A stretch of 53,875 nucleotides of DNA, taken from the NCBI RefSeq assembly GCF_001698815.1, contig NZ_LGSI01000060.1, positions 10,877 to 64,751 of the forward strand, given 5' to 3'. Shown here in pieces: positions 31,930 through 41,080 of the stretch (position 1 is the first letter of the stretch; each line of letters begins with the position of its first letter). The notes under the pieces are model-generated. The model was given only the letters and a program-made list of their open reading frames with translations. It ran no database searches and was not told where the DNA came from. A program made the translations under genes and the position numbers. This DNA comes from Pseudomonas syringae. GTDB lineage: Bacteria > Pseudomonadota > Gammaproteobacteria > Pseudomonadales > Pseudomonadaceae.

Positions 31930-33126
31930 ATGCCTTCTTTTGACACCACCGCCACTGGCACAGCCAGCGGCGAGAAATCCACGGGCGCTGGATTGTCCAT
32001 TGCCATCCTGGCCTTGGCCGGTTTTGTGATCGTAACGACGGAGTTCCTGATCATCGGTTTGCTGCCATCAATGGCACGGGATCTGGGCATTTCCATCTCC
32101 GACGCCGGGCTGCTGGTGACGCTGTTTGCCTTTACGGTGATGCTGTTTGGCCCGCCGCTGACTGCGATGCTCTCGCACCTGGATCGCAAACGTACCTTTG
32201 TCATCATTTTGCTGATCTTCGCGGCGGCCAATGCCCTGGCGGCGGTCTCCAGCAATATTTGGGTGCTGGCTTTCGCCCGCTTCATTCCGGCGCTGGCTTT
32301 GCCGGTGTTCTGGGGCACCGCCAGTGAGACCGCCAGTTTGCTGGCCGGTCCCGAGCGCGCGGGCAAGGCGGTCGCCCAGGTGTATCTGGGTATTTCCGCT
32401 GCCATGCTGTTCGGCATTCCGCTGGGAACGTTGTTCGCCGATGCGGTGGGCTGGCGTGGCGCGTTCTGGGCGCTGACCGTGTTGTCGATGTTGATGGCGT
32501 TGCTGTTGTGGATCTCCATGCCGTCGCTGGCACCGACCGCGAAAGTCGGCTTGGCCAAACAAGCGAAAATCCTCAGCGACCCGCGCTTTATCGCCAATCT
32601 CGTGCTGTCGATCCTGCTGTTCACGGCGATGTTCGCGGCTTATACCTACCTCGCCGATACTCTGGAGCGCATAGCGCTGGTGCCTTCCGCTCACGTGGGT
32701 TGGTGGCTGATGGGCTTTGGTGCGGTCGGCCTGATTGGTAACGGCCTTGGCGGGCGCTACGTTGATCGCAGCCCGCTGGGTTCGACCATCGTTTTCGCCG
32801 TGCTGCTGGCTCTGGGCATGACCGCCAGCGTTCCTGCGGCAGGTTCGTTGCCGCTGTTGTGCGCGGTGCTGTTTGTCTGGGGCGTTGCCCACACCGCGCT
32901 GTTCCCGATCTGCCAGATTCGCGTCATGAAAGCTGCACCGCAAGCTCAGGCTCTCGCCGGCACGCTTAACGTTTCAGCGGCCAATGCAGGGATTGGTCTG
33001 GGTTCGGTCATCGGTGGCGTGACCATCGAACACCTCGGTTTGCATGATGTAGGTTATGTCGCAGCAGCGATTGCCGTTCTCGCAATCATTACGGCCGTGC
33101 TGACCATGCGGATGAAATCCAACTAA
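31930..33126 (+). CDS. MFS drug/sugar efflux transporter (DHA1-type)
   Basis: A 398-residue carrier with twelve predicted helices. N-terminal FVIVTTEFLIIGLLPSMARDLGIS is typical of the AraJ/SetA-like DHA1 efflux group; HLDRKRTFV is the loop-2 motif A region in degenerate form. Probably a drug or sugar exporter controlled by the divergent LysR protein. ATG 31930 was chosen over an in-frame TTG six bases earlier. Confidence 0.85.
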   Translation: MPSFDTTATGTASGEKSTGAGLSIAILALAGFVIVTTEFLIIGLLPSMARDLGISISDAGLLVTLFAFTVMLFGPPLTAMLSHLDRKRTFVIILLIFAAANALAAVSSNIWVLAFARFIPALALPVFWGTASETASLLAGPERAGKAVAQVYLGISAAMLFGIPLGTLFADAVGWRGAFWALTVLSMLMALLLWISMPSLAPTAKVGLAKQAKILSDPRFIANLVLSILLFTAMFAAYTYLADTLERIALVPSAHVGWWLMGFGAVGLIGNGLGGRYVDRSPLGSTIVFAVLLALGMTASVPAAGSLPLLCAVLFVWGVAHTALFPICQIRVMKAAPQAQALAGTLNVSAANAGIGLGSVIGGVTIEHLGLHDVGYVAAAIAVLAIITAVLTMRMKSN

Positions 33127-33289
33127 GCACGTCGACCCCCCCTCTAACCGTCGCAAATCACTATGTTTTGTGACGGTTTATTTAATTATGGCAAAAGGCC
33201 CTTCCCATAACCGACGCCGGAGGCTCAAACTCCGGTCTTTCGGTCTTGTTCAAGGTTTCAGGCCGGTCAACATTACACCGGTGAACGTG

Positions 33290-34381
33290 ATGAAGAATTA
33301 CGAAGGCAAAGGATTGTCATTTGCCGAGCGCATCTATTGGTCACGCAGCGTCGGTGTAAGCATCGGTTGCTTCTGCGTCGCGGCCAATCTTTATCCCTTG
33401 CACCCGCCGACTTGGATCTGGGTGTTGATGGCGTGCAACGTTCTGGCCTGGCCCCACATTGCGCTGAGGTTGGCAAAACGCTCCGCGCAGCCGTATTCCG
33501 CGGAACACCGCAACATTCTTTGCGACTCTATCGCGGGCGGCTTCTGGGCTGCGGCCATGGGCTTCAGCCCGCTGCCTACCGTCACCGTCCTGGCGATGAT
33601 GGGGATGCACAACATGGCGGCAGGCGGTCAACGCCTGTTTCTGCTGGGCTGCGTCGCCCAGGCCTTCGGCGCACTGATCGCCACACTGCTGGTTTCAACC
33701 TCGTTTGTACCTGAAAGCACCGCCCTGCAAATCTACGCCTGCTTGCCGGTACTGGTGATTTATCCGTTGTTCGTCGGGTATTCCAGCTACCGGCTCGCGG
33801 TCAAACTGAGCGAACACAAACATATCCTTGGCAAACTCAGCCGCACCGATAGCCTGACAGGTTTGATCAACCACGGTTCGTGGAAGGATCTGCTGCAGAT
33901 CGAGTTCGGTAATTGTCAGACGCTGGCACGCCAGACCACCGTCGCGCTGATCGATGTCGACCATTTCAAGTCAATCAACGATACCCACGGCCACATCACT
34001 GGCGACGCGGTCCTCAAGCAGATGAGCGCCGCACTGGTCGCCAACCTGCGCGAATGCGACCTGGCGGGCCGCTATGGTGGCGATGAATTCTGCGTGATCC
34101 TGCCCAACACCAGCGAAGTCCTGGCTCGGGAAATTCTGGAACGGCTCAATCACGAAGTCTCCAGCTACCGCGACAGCGTACTGCCGGACCTGCACATCAG
34201 TCTGAGCATCGGCATTGCGACTTATCAGCCCTACCTGATCGACGCCGCCGCCTGGCTCAACGAAGCCGACAAGGCACTGTACGTTGCCAAAACCACAGGC
34301 CGTAATCGAATCTGCGCCGCTGAACCCGCGTTAGCCGCCAATGACGAGCCAGAACTGGATATGGAAGCTTCAGTGTCCTGA
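33290..34381 (+). CDS. Diguanylate cyclase, AdrA/DgcC-like (MASE2-GGDEF)
   Basis: A 363-residue membrane protein making c-di-GMP. The MASE2 domain (RIYWSRSVGVSIGCF to GGQRLFLLGC, residues about 13-120) gives several helices; the GGDEF domain carries the intact active site RYGGDEF, the metal segment DVDHFKSIND and an I-site RECD five residues before GGDEF, so product inhibition is expected. Earlier in-frame starts (33188, 33281) exist but MKNYEGKGLSF resembles the N-terminus of related proteins. No EAL domain. Probable role in exopolysaccharide or biofilm control. Confidence 0.88.
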   Translation: MKNYEGKGLSFAERIYWSRSVGVSIGCFCVAANLYPLHPPTWIWVLMACNVLAWPHIALRLAKRSAQPYSAEHRNILCDSIAGGFWAAAMGFSPLPTVTVLAMMGMHNMAAGGQRLFLLGCVAQAFGALIATLLVSTSFVPESTALQIYACLPVLVIYPLFVGYSSYRLAVKLSEHKHILGKLSRTDSLTGLINHGSWKDLLQIEFGNCQTLARQTTVALIDVDHFKSINDTHGHITGDAVLKQMSAALVANLRECDLAGRYGGDEFCVILPNTSEVLAREILERLNHEVSSYRDSVLPDLHISLSIGIATYQPYLIDAAAWLNEADKALYVAKTTGRNRICAAEPALAANDEPELDMEASVS

Positions 34382-34401
34382 GCCCGAAAGGGGCAAAATC
34401 T

Positions 34402-34498
34402 GTTGGAGCGAGGCTTGCCCGCGAATGGGCCGGTACTTCCTATCCATAACTTGTTTGAATCAGAAATTACGCCTTCGCGGGCAAGCCTCGCGCCAACA
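34402..34498. repeat. REP doublet, GTTGGAGCGAGGCTTG variant
   Basis: Two inverted units at 34402 and ending 34497, between the convergent cyclase and the next gene. The right unit has one changed base (CGCGCCAAC). Confidence 0.85.
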
Positions 34499-34555
34499 AG
34501 TATCATCGCTTCTTATATATCGCCGGACATCTATAGTTTTTCTACAAGAACTCAA

Positions 34556-35272
34556 TCAGCCAGACCGTTTATTAACTGTAGATATATTCTCCAGCAGCCA
34601 TTCCGGCGAGTGTTCTTCAAGAAGCTTGCTGACCGGTTTATCCAGTTCGAGCTTACCGTAGAGCGTTTCTTCCCGGTCCAGGTGTTTCTGCTGAACCTGA
34701 CGATAATCGGGCGGGTAAATGCTCTGCTCGATAGGCAGCAAGTGATCAAAATGTTCAAGCAGCCCCTGGAATACAAAGCGTCGCTCGACGGTATTCACCG
34801 TAGTCGCGATGAGTCTGAAAAAGAACTGGGCGTCTTGCTGGCGCAGGGCTTCGGACGCGGCATAACGCTCGGCCAGGGTGTAGGGCGCGCCATCGTCGAA
34901 AACCACACAACACAGGAGCTCGCGTGTATTGCCGCTGAACGGGTTGTCGCAGGCGGTGCACCTGTCATGCTGGCCGAGAACGAAACGGACCGATTGTTCG
35001 GCCAACTCCATGCTTTCGCGATCCTCCAGTTCCAGTACGTCCTCCAGCAAAGGGGCCTGTCTACCGAGGCGCGCGATTTGTCGGCCGAAGTTCATCAGCA
35101 ATCCCTGCGGCCCCAGCAGTTGCGCCTGCTGATCGCTCAGTTGGGCATTTGACAGCGCAGCTTGCCTGGCCGCCAGTTTATGGAATGCATGAAGATCTCC
35201 CCGGCCTTCATGCAGATAATGCCCGGACAGGCACCGTAACGAACCGTCTTCCTTGATAAACGAAACGCTCAT
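34556..35272 (-). CDS. Protein of unknown function
   Basis: A 238-residue soluble protein I do not recognise. It is rich in Leu, Gln, Glu and Arg, suggesting a helical protein, and has a Cys-pair segment HDRCTACDNPF plus LLCCVVFDD. GGGAG stands six bases before the ATG. A LuxR-type helix-turn-helix gene lies 131 bases upstream on the same strand and is likely its regulator or co-transcribed partner. Function unknown. Confidence 0.7.
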   Translation of the reverse strand: MSVSFIKEDGSLRCLSGHYLHEGRGDLHAFHKLAARQAALSNAQLSDQQAQLLGPQGLLMNFGRQIARLGRQAPLLEDVLELEDRESMELAEQSVRFVLGQHDRCTACDNPFSGNTRELLCCVVFDDGAPYTLAERYAASEALRQQDAQFFFRLIATTVNTVERRFVFQGLLEHFDHLLPIEQSIYPPDYRQVQQKHLDREETLYGKLELDKPVSKLLEEHSPEWLLENISTVNKRSG

Positions 35273-35403
35273 GAATCACTCCCTAATCTAAACAGAACTT
35301 TTGTTATTGTGTTGTGCAGCGCTTATCGTCCCTGGACCGGGATCTATGGTGTACTTACACTCTTGTGCTACCCGAAGGTTTAAAACTTGCTGCGTATGGC
35401 CTC

Positions 35404-35580
35404 TTACCTCTGCAAAGCCATGAGTTCGACCCGACTGCGGACATTATTCTTTTTCAATAGCGAAGAAACATGATCCCGCGCGGTATAACCGCTTATCTGT
35501 AAGTGGCCGGCAATTTGTTTATTGGTAAGCCCCTGCAATAGCAGATTCAAGACTTCCCTCTCTCTACTCGTCATCTCCAT
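35404..35580 (-). CDS. Free-standing LuxR-type helix-turn-helix, probably remnant
   Basis: A 58-residue frame that is nothing but a GerE/LuxR DNA-binding domain: TSREREVLNLLLQGLTNKQI, SGYTARDHVSSLLKKNNVRS. AAGG lies eight bases before the ATG. The frame stays open for 25 more codons upstream (FRIDPTFQSWNKLIAKRYI) without a start codon and then meets stops, so this is either a minimal regulator or the tail of a decayed larger LuxR protein. Downstream is the unknown gene at 34556. Confidence 0.7.
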   Translation of the reverse strand: MEMTSREREVLNLLLQGLTNKQIAGHLQISGYTARDHVSSLLKKNNVRSRVELMALQR

Positions 35581-35885
35581 GATGTACCTTTTTGCGATTA
35601 ACTTATTCCACGACTGAAAGGTAGGATCAATCCGAAAAACAACGACTCACAGCGAATATTCCTACAACCAATGCAGAAAATTTAAACTCACGACTTACAC
35701 CTTGAAGAACAAATTGGCTATCAGGCGTATAGACGGCGAGATTAAACGCGCGAAATAATAATTACAATCATCTGCAACAAATAAATTCAGCAATGAAATT
35801 TCTTACACGTCACACTACTAACTACATGTAAGAAACAGGAAGCAGCCCGCATCATGAATAGAAACGGGCTGACAGATATTAAATC
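35581..35885. other. AT-rich intergenic region with hairpins
   Basis: About 300 AT-rich bases. TTTCTTACA and TGTAAGAAA face each other around 35798-35834, and AGCCCG-N15-CGGGCT at 35845-35869 could end the VOC transcript coming from the right. Decayed coding sequence of the LuxR gene may be included. Confidence 0.45.
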
Positions 35886-36350
35886 TTAACTTTGCTTGAA
35901 CATCTCTTCGGCGCGCTTGCGAATCTCATCAGGGCTTAGATCCTGCTTGTGAGTCGCAATGAACCAGCAGTGCCCGTAGGGATCTTTCAGGGTGCCGGTT
36001 CGGTCGCCGTAAAACATGTCGGCCACTGGCGTCAGTGATTCTGCACCCGCATCGACGGCGCGCTGGTACACGGCATCGGCGTCGTCGACATACAGATGCA
36101 GCCCGAACGGCGGTTTAGCGGTTTTATCCGGGCTGCCCAGCGCGCCCTGTTCGCAGGGCTCGGACAGCATCAACATGGAACTGCCGATGCGCAGGGCGGC
36201 ATGACCGACGCGGCCGTCGGGGGTGTCGAGGCGAAAGTCCTCGGTAGCGCCGAACGCTTTTTTATAAAACTCGATGGCCTGCGCGGCTTCCTTGACGCCC
36301 AGATAAACCGTCAGGCTGTGGTAGCCCTCGGGGATGGCTTGAACACTCAT
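35886..36350 (-). CDS. VOC family (PhnB/glyoxalase-like) protein
   Basis: A 154-residue VOC protein: YLGVKEAAQAIEFYKKAFGA, ALRIGSSMLMLSEP and GLHLYVDDADAVYQRAVDAGAE form the paired beta-alpha-beta-beta-beta units, with DPYGHCWFIATHK near the end. Last gene of the operon sigma-DGPF-NTF2-VOC. The catalytic role is unknown; relatives bind small molecules or dismantle reactive compounds. Confidence 0.85.
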   Translation of the reverse strand: MSVQAIPEGYHSLTVYLGVKEAAQAIEFYKKAFGATEDFRLDTPDGRVGHAALRIGSSMLMLSEPCEQGALGSPDKTAKPPFGLHLYVDDADAVYQRAVDAGAESLTPVADMFYGDRTGTLKDPYGHCWFIATHKQDLSPDEIRKRAEEMFKQS

Positions 36351-36383
36351 TTTTGTTCTCCTCTGTGTTTGGCAAGGCGTCCA

Positions 36384-36836
36384 TCAAGGCTTCAGATCGA
36401 ACAGTGCCTTGCCGCTTTCCATATCAAACGGCGCTGAAAAATGCTCGTGTACCGCTTTCCATTCACCGTTGATGCGGCGATAACCCGCGCTCGCGCGCAT
36501 CCAGGATGATTTCAGTTCTCCCTTGTCATCGGTTCCGCCGCAACTGCACAACCAGTGGGCGAAAGCGAGATCGTCATCCGCGTAAATCAGCAGATCCCGC
36601 GGTTCGAAGAGCATTGCCCCTTCGCACATGCCCAGACAGAACTCCCAATGTTTGCGGTAGGCCTCGGCGCCTTTGAACTGCAACTGAATGATGGCGTCAT
36701 ACGCGACGATGTCAGGCGCGTAATAGGCCATGATTCCATCCAGATTCTTGTCCCGCACCGCCGCGGTCCATTGTTTGATGAGCGCACCGATTGCTTCGGT
36801 GGCGCTCGGGGTATCCAGGTTGGTAGCAGCTTTCAT
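36384..36836 (-). CDS. SnoaL/NTF2-like protein
   Basis: A 150-residue cone-shaped NTF2-like protein (SATEAIGALIKQWTAAVRDKNLDGIMAYYAPDIVAYD, then WMRASAGYRRINGEWKAVHEHFS). It lies 33 bases before the VOC gene and 24 bases after the DGPF gene, so it is in their operon. Function unknown; the family includes isomerases and stress proteins. Confidence 0.83.
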   Translation of the reverse strand: MKAATNLDTPSATEAIGALIKQWTAAVRDKNLDGIMAYYAPDIVAYDAIIQLQFKGAEAYRKHWEFCLGMCEGAMLFEPRDLLIYADDDLAFAHWLCSCGGTDDKGELKSSWMRASAGYRRINGEWKAVHEHFSAPFDMESGKALFDLKP

Positions 36837-36860
36837 GACGTTCTCCTGTGGTCGTTGCGC

Positions 36861-37232
36861 TCAGCGGCTTGCCGCCTGAGCAGACTGCTGCACATTCAGG
36901 GTTCGAACCGGGCGCACTTCGACGCTGCCCACACGTGCGGCAGGAATATGCGCCGCGATGTGTAGGGCGTCGTTGAGGTCCTTGGCATCGATCAGGTAAA
37001 AACCGGCCAACTGTTCCTTGGTCTCGGCAAATGGCCCATCGGTAATCCTCACTTTGCCGTTACGCATGCGCACGGTGGTTGCGGTCTGCACCGATTCCAA
37101 CGGCTCGCCAGCCAGCATGTGGCCGCTGGCGTGGACGGCTTCGGCATAGGCGAAACACTCGTCATCACGAGGACTGTCCGGATGCGTATGCAGGATCTGT
37201 TCGTTGCTGTAGATCAGGCAAAGGTATTTCAT
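36861..37232 (-). CDS. DGPF/YciI-like protein
   Basis: A 123-residue protein containing the eponymous segment TDGPFAETKEQLAGFYLID and an N-terminal MKYLCLIYSNE, typical of the DGPF (YciI-related) family. DGPF genes are the classic neighbours of ECF42 sigma factors. GGAGG precedes the ATG by seven bases and a matching ECF promoter is at 37275-37301. Confidence 0.88.
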   Translation of the reverse strand: MKYLCLIYSNEQILHTHPDSPRDDECFAYAEAVHASGHMLAGEPLESVQTATTVRMRNGKVRITDGPFAETKEQLAGFYLIDAKDLNDALHIAAHIPAARVGSVEVRPVRTLNVQQSAQAASR

Positions 37233-37274
37233 GGCGTCCTCCGTTACGGGCTTTGTGCCCTATGCACAGGATTA

Positions 37275-37301
37275 GTCGTACAACGCCAGCGGAAATCGAC
37301 A
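37275..37301 (-). promoter_or_regulatory. Predicted ECF42 sigma-factor promoter
   Basis: On the minus strand TGTCGA (-35) is followed after exactly 17 bases by CGAC (-10), which matches the TGTCGA / CGA(T/C) motif I remember for ECF42 targets. It lies 43 bases before the DGPF start and downstream of the sigma gene. Confidence 0.7.
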
Positions 37302-37347
37302 GGATCAGCAGCTGATTTTTCGGCGCCGATAAACGGTTACCGGCGAC

Positions 37348-38616
37348 TCAGGCCTGGGACTCAAGTTCGTGCAGACGCCCTTCGAGAAACTGCCGGTCGA
37401 CGCTTTGCCGGGATTTTTCGATGGCCATGCGATACGCCGTGCGCGCTTCATCGAGGTGACCTGCACGCCGACACAAGTCAGCCTTCGCCGACCAGGCCAA
37501 GTGGTAGTCGCGTAACTCGTCCCTGGTCAGCAGCGCATTGATCAGCGCCAGCCCGGCCTGCGGGCCGCGCAGCATGGCAATCGCAACCGCTCGATTAAGC
37601 TCCACCACCACCGAGTCGGTGAGGCGCAGCAATACATCATAAAGTCCGACGATTTGCGCCCAGTCAGTGAGGTCGGCACTGGTGGCCTCCGCATGCACTG
37701 CGGCGATTGCCGCCTGCACGCTGTAGACGCCGTGCCGCCCGGAACGCAGGGCTTGCTCGACCAGCGCTTCGCCCTCTTCAATCATTGCCCGATCCCACAG
37801 GCTGCGATCCTGCTGCTCCAACATCACCGGTTCGCCGCTGGCCGTCGTTCGTGCAGGGCGCCGGGATTCGTTGAGCAGCATCAACGCCAGTAACCCGGCG
37901 ACTTCCGGCTCCGGCAGCAGATCCAGCAACAGCCGGCCCAGGCGAATCGCTTCGCTGGACAGGTCATTGCGGGTCAATTGATCGCCGGACGAGGCGAAAT
38001 ACCCTTCGTTGAACACCAGATAGACCACGCGCAGCACAGCGTCCAGGCGTTCGGGCAGCTCGGCGAAAGAAGGCACTTCATAGGGAATGTGGGCGTCAAG
38101 AATCTTGTTTTTGGCTCGCACAATGCGTTGCGCGACAGTGGACGGCTTGGTCAGGAAAGCCCGGGCGATTTCTTCAGTGGTCAGGTCGCAGACTTCACGC
38201 AAGGTCAGCGCGACTTGGGCGTCGTCGGTCAAGGCTGGATGGCAACAGATAAAGATCAAGCGCAGCCGGTCGTCTTCGACGCTGTCCAGATCGGGTGTCT
38301 GCACTTGATCTTCCAGCTCCCGGGCCATCTGGATCAAGGAGGCATTGAAACGCGAGCGACGGCGCAGGCTGTCGATGGCCTTGAAGCGCCCCGCCGATAT
38401 CAGCCAGGCCCGGGGACTTTGTGGCACGCCGGTTTGTGGCCACTGTTCGACCGCCGCGATGAATGCGTCCTGCAAAGCTTCCTCGGCCAGTTCGAAACTG
38501 CCCAGCAGGCGAATCAGCGTGGCCAGAACCCGACGTGACTCCTGGCGGTAGAGACTCTCGACTTCGGCGCTGATGGTTCGCGTGTTTTTATTATTGTGCT
38601 CACGATGCTGCTTCAT
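37348..38616 (-). CDS. ECF42-type RNA polymerase sigma factor
   Basis: A 422-residue sigma factor: sigma2 (LLGSFELAEEALQDAFIAAVEQWP, PRAWLISAGRFKAIDSLRR), sigma4 (LTTEEIARAFLTKPSTVAQRIVRAKNKI), then a C-terminal extension with VFNEGYFAS (DUF6596) and TPR-like helices (WSAKADLCRRAGHLDEARTAYRMA). The extension and the linked DGPF gene place it in group ECF42, which lacks an anti-sigma factor and uses its C-terminus for control. It probably drives the promoter at 37275. Confidence 0.9.
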   Translation of the reverse strand: MKQHREHNNKNTRTISAEVESLYRQESRRVLATLIRLLGSFELAEEALQDAFIAAVEQWPQTGVPQSPRAWLISAGRFKAIDSLRRRSRFNASLIQMARELEDQVQTPDLDSVEDDRLRLIFICCHPALTDDAQVALTLREVCDLTTEEIARAFLTKPSTVAQRIVRAKNKILDAHIPYEVPSFAELPERLDAVLRVVYLVFNEGYFASSGDQLTRNDLSSEAIRLGRLLLDLLPEPEVAGLLALMLLNESRRPARTTASGEPVMLEQQDRSLWDRAMIEEGEALVEQALRSGRHGVYSVQAAIAAVHAEATSADLTDWAQIVGLYDVLLRLTDSVVVELNRAVAIAMLRGPQAGLALINALLTRDELRDYHLAWSAKADLCRRAGHLDEARTAYRMAIEKSRQSVDRQFLEGRLHELESQA

Positions 38617-38702
38617 GCCTGACTCTCGCTTGGCGTACGAGAGAGCGTAGCCTGCGCGGCATCAGCGTGACTGCCGCTCCAGACCAAATGCACAAACCAG
38701 GC

Positions 38703-40013
38703 TTAACGCCCCGCCAGCACCGCGTCGACCTGCACGCCTCGGCGCAGGCCGTACACGGCTGCGGTCAACACGCCTACCGTGCCCATCACCGCGCAGTAGA
38801 CGACACACACCCATGGGCTCCACGGCATCAGCGCGATCAGCATCAAAGGCGTGGTGCTGGCCCAAAGCGCATAGGCAATGTTGTAGGTAAACGAGATACC
38901 GGAGACGCGAATTTTCACCGGGAACAGCCCGACCATGACCGAAGGCACCACACCGACGATGCCGCAGGCCAGACCGGCGATGGCATAGGCTATGCCCGGC
39001 GTAAGCCACTCACCGATCAGGCTGGCGTACAACGAACCGATGCCCAGCGGCAGCAACAGGCTGTAAAGCATCACGCCGCGCCAGGCGCCAATTCGGTCCA
39101 CCAGCAGCCCCGCCAGCACGCAACCGATATTGAGAAACACGATGCCTAGGCTGCTCAGCGCGAAGGTGTGGCTGGCGCTCATGCCAAACCGCTGCTGCAT
39201 GACCGTGGGCGTGATGACCACCAGCACGACTACGGCGGAGGTCAGCACGCAGGTCAGCAAGACCGCCGGAAGCAGAGACTGGCGATGCTCGCGCAATACC
39301 GCCTTGAGCGGGAATTCCGCCATTTCGCTCCGCTGCGCGTGCAGGGCCATGAATACTGGCGTTTCACTCAACCAGCGACGCAACCACACGCCAAAGATGC
39401 CGAACACGCCGCCCAGCAGGAACGGGATCCGCCAGGCGTAATCGAGGATTTCCGCAGGTGTGAACACTTTCGCCAGCCAGGTGGCGACCAGTGCCCCCAA
39501 CAGATAACCAAAGGTCAGCCCCGCTTGCAGCACGCCGAGGGCATAACCGCGATGACCCGGCGGCGCATGTTCGGCAACAAATACCCAGGCGCTGGGCACT
39601 TCGCCGCCCACTGCCGCGCCTTGCAGGATGCGAAAACCGAGCAGAATCAAGGGCGCCCAATAGCCGATGTGCGCGTAGGTAGGCATCATGCCGATCAACA
39701 GGCACGGCAGCGCCATCATCAGAATGCTCAGGCTGAACACTCGTTTGCGTCCGAGCTTGTCCGCAAAGTGGGCCATCAGAATGCCACCCAACGGCCGGGC
39801 CAGATATCCGGTCACGAAAATGCCGAAGCTTTGCAGCAGACGCAGCCATTCGGGCATTTCCGGCGGGAAAAACAGTTGGCTGAGGGTCAGCGCGAAGAAC
39901 ACGAAGATAATGAAGTCATAAATTTCCAGCGCCCCGCCCAAAGCCGCAAGGCCCAGGGTTTTGTAGTCAGCGCGCGACAGCGGCTGGGGACGTGATCGGA
40001 CAATGGCCGTCAT
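38703..40013 (-). CDS. MFS metabolite:H+ symporter (MHS family)
   Basis: A 436-residue carrier: ALEIYDFIIFVFFA, ARPLGGILMAHFADKLGRKRVFSLSILMMA (motif A) and RILQGAAVGGEVPSAWVFVAEHAPPGHRG identify the MHS branch (ProP, KgtP, ShiA-like). Substrates are organic acids or betaine-type solutes; the exact one is unknown. Stands alone. Confidence 0.87.
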   Translation of the reverse strand: MTAIVRSRPQPLSRADYKTLGLAALGGALEIYDFIIFVFFALTLSQLFFPPEMPEWLRLLQSFGIFVTGYLARPLGGILMAHFADKLGRKRVFSLSILMMALPCLLIGMMPTYAHIGYWAPLILLGFRILQGAAVGGEVPSAWVFVAEHAPPGHRGYALGVLQAGLTFGYLLGALVATWLAKVFTPAEILDYAWRIPFLLGGVFGIFGVWLRRWLSETPVFMALHAQRSEMAEFPLKAVLREHRQSLLPAVLLTCVLTSAVVVLVVITPTVMQQRFGMSASHTFALSSLGIVFLNIGCVLAGLLVDRIGAWRGVMLYSLLLPLGIGSLYASLIGEWLTPGIAYAIAGLACGIVGVVPSVMVGLFPVKIRVSGISFTYNIAYALWASTTPLMLIALMPWSPWVCVVYCAVMGTVGVLTAAVYGLRRGVQVDAVLAGR

Positions 40014-40149
40014 AAAGAACCCGAAACGGTGGAAGACAAGGGGGCGACATCAGGTCGCAGGGCGCGAAGAATAGCAAACTCGAGCGCGATGAGTTTGTCA
40101 CTGCACCGCGCTTGAGCTCAGTGGCCGCGATGACCGCCCTGAGCCTGAC

Positions 40150-41025
40150 TCAATTGCGTCCGGCGCGGCGTTCGGCCACCTGACCCAGGACGGCCAGATC
40201 CATGTGACCTTCATCATTGGCCTGAGCATCGAGCAGGCTGCCGTACACCACGTTGGCCACGGGCAACGGCACCGCCACGTGCTCGGCGGCCGCCAGTGCC
40301 AGGCCGATGTCCTTGAGCCCCAATGAAGCCTTGAACAAGGCCGGTTCGTAACGACGCTCGGCGATCATGCCGCCATAGCCTTGATAGACCGGACCGGGGA
40401 AGATGCTGCCGGAAATCAGCTCGATCAACGTACCGGGTTCGATCCCGTAAGCATCCACCAGAACCGCCGCTTCACCCATGGTTTCGATGGCGGACGCGAG
40501 CATGAAATTGACCGCCAGTTTCAGCACGTTGGCCCGCGATGCCTGTTCGCCGAGGGGCCAGGTTTTCTTGCCGATCAGGTTGAACAGCGGTTGCACGGTC
40601 TTGATTGCCGCGCCGGGGCCAGCAGCCAGGATGTTCAGCGCGCCAGCGGCAGCGACGTCCGGACGGCCCATTACCGGCGCCGCGATATAAGCAACGCCAC
40701 GTTCAGCATGCAGGGCCGCCAGTTCCTCGGCGAAGGCGACGGCAATAGTCGCCATGTTGATGTGAATCAGCGGCGCCTTGAGCGTGTCGAGCAGGCCGGA
40801 TTCGAGCAACACATCACGCAGCGCGCGATCATCGGCGAGCATGCTGAATACCACGTCATTGCCAAAGGCCTGGGCCGGATCGGCGGCGGCCTTGGCACCC
40901 AGCGCAACCATCGCCTGTACCGGCTCTGGCGAGCGATTCCAGACCCAGACTTCATGGCCGCCTTTCAATAGATTGGTCGCCATGGCCTGCCCCATGTTGC
41001 CGAGTCCTACGAAACCGATTTTCAT
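40150..41025 (-). CDS. NAD(P)-dependent 3-hydroxyisobutyrate/2-hydroxy-3-oxopropionate dehydrogenase-like
   Basis: A 291-residue beta-hydroxyacid dehydrogenase: Rossmann loop MKIGFVGLGNMGQAMATNLL, the substrate motif APVMGRPDVAAAG, the catalytic-lysine segment ASRANVLKLAVNFMLAS and a C-terminal GLKDIGLAL. The cofactor loop NRSPEP suggests NADP preference. Physiological substrate unknown. Confidence 0.87.
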   Translation of the reverse strand: MKIGFVGLGNMGQAMATNLLKGGHEVWVWNRSPEPVQAMVALGAKAAADPAQAFGNDVVFSMLADDRALRDVLLESGLLDTLKAPLIHINMATIAVAFAEELAALHAERGVAYIAAPVMGRPDVAAAGALNILAAGPGAAIKTVQPLFNLIGKKTWPLGEQASRANVLKLAVNFMLASAIETMGEAAVLVDAYGIEPGTLIELISGSIFPGPVYQGYGGMIAERRYEPALFKASLGLKDIGLALAAAEHVAVPLPVANVVYGSLLDAQANDEGHMDLAVLGQVAERRAGRN

Positions 41026-41080
41026 GAATGTGCTCTCTCCAGGTCAAAGCAAGTGCCCTAGAGTGCGCTTTTGCCGGCCT

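Noticed and set aside
35581..35655. Upstream extension of the LuxR-type gene
   Set aside because: The frame is open for 25 codons but has no start codon and is preceded by three stops, so I report only the 58-residue part.
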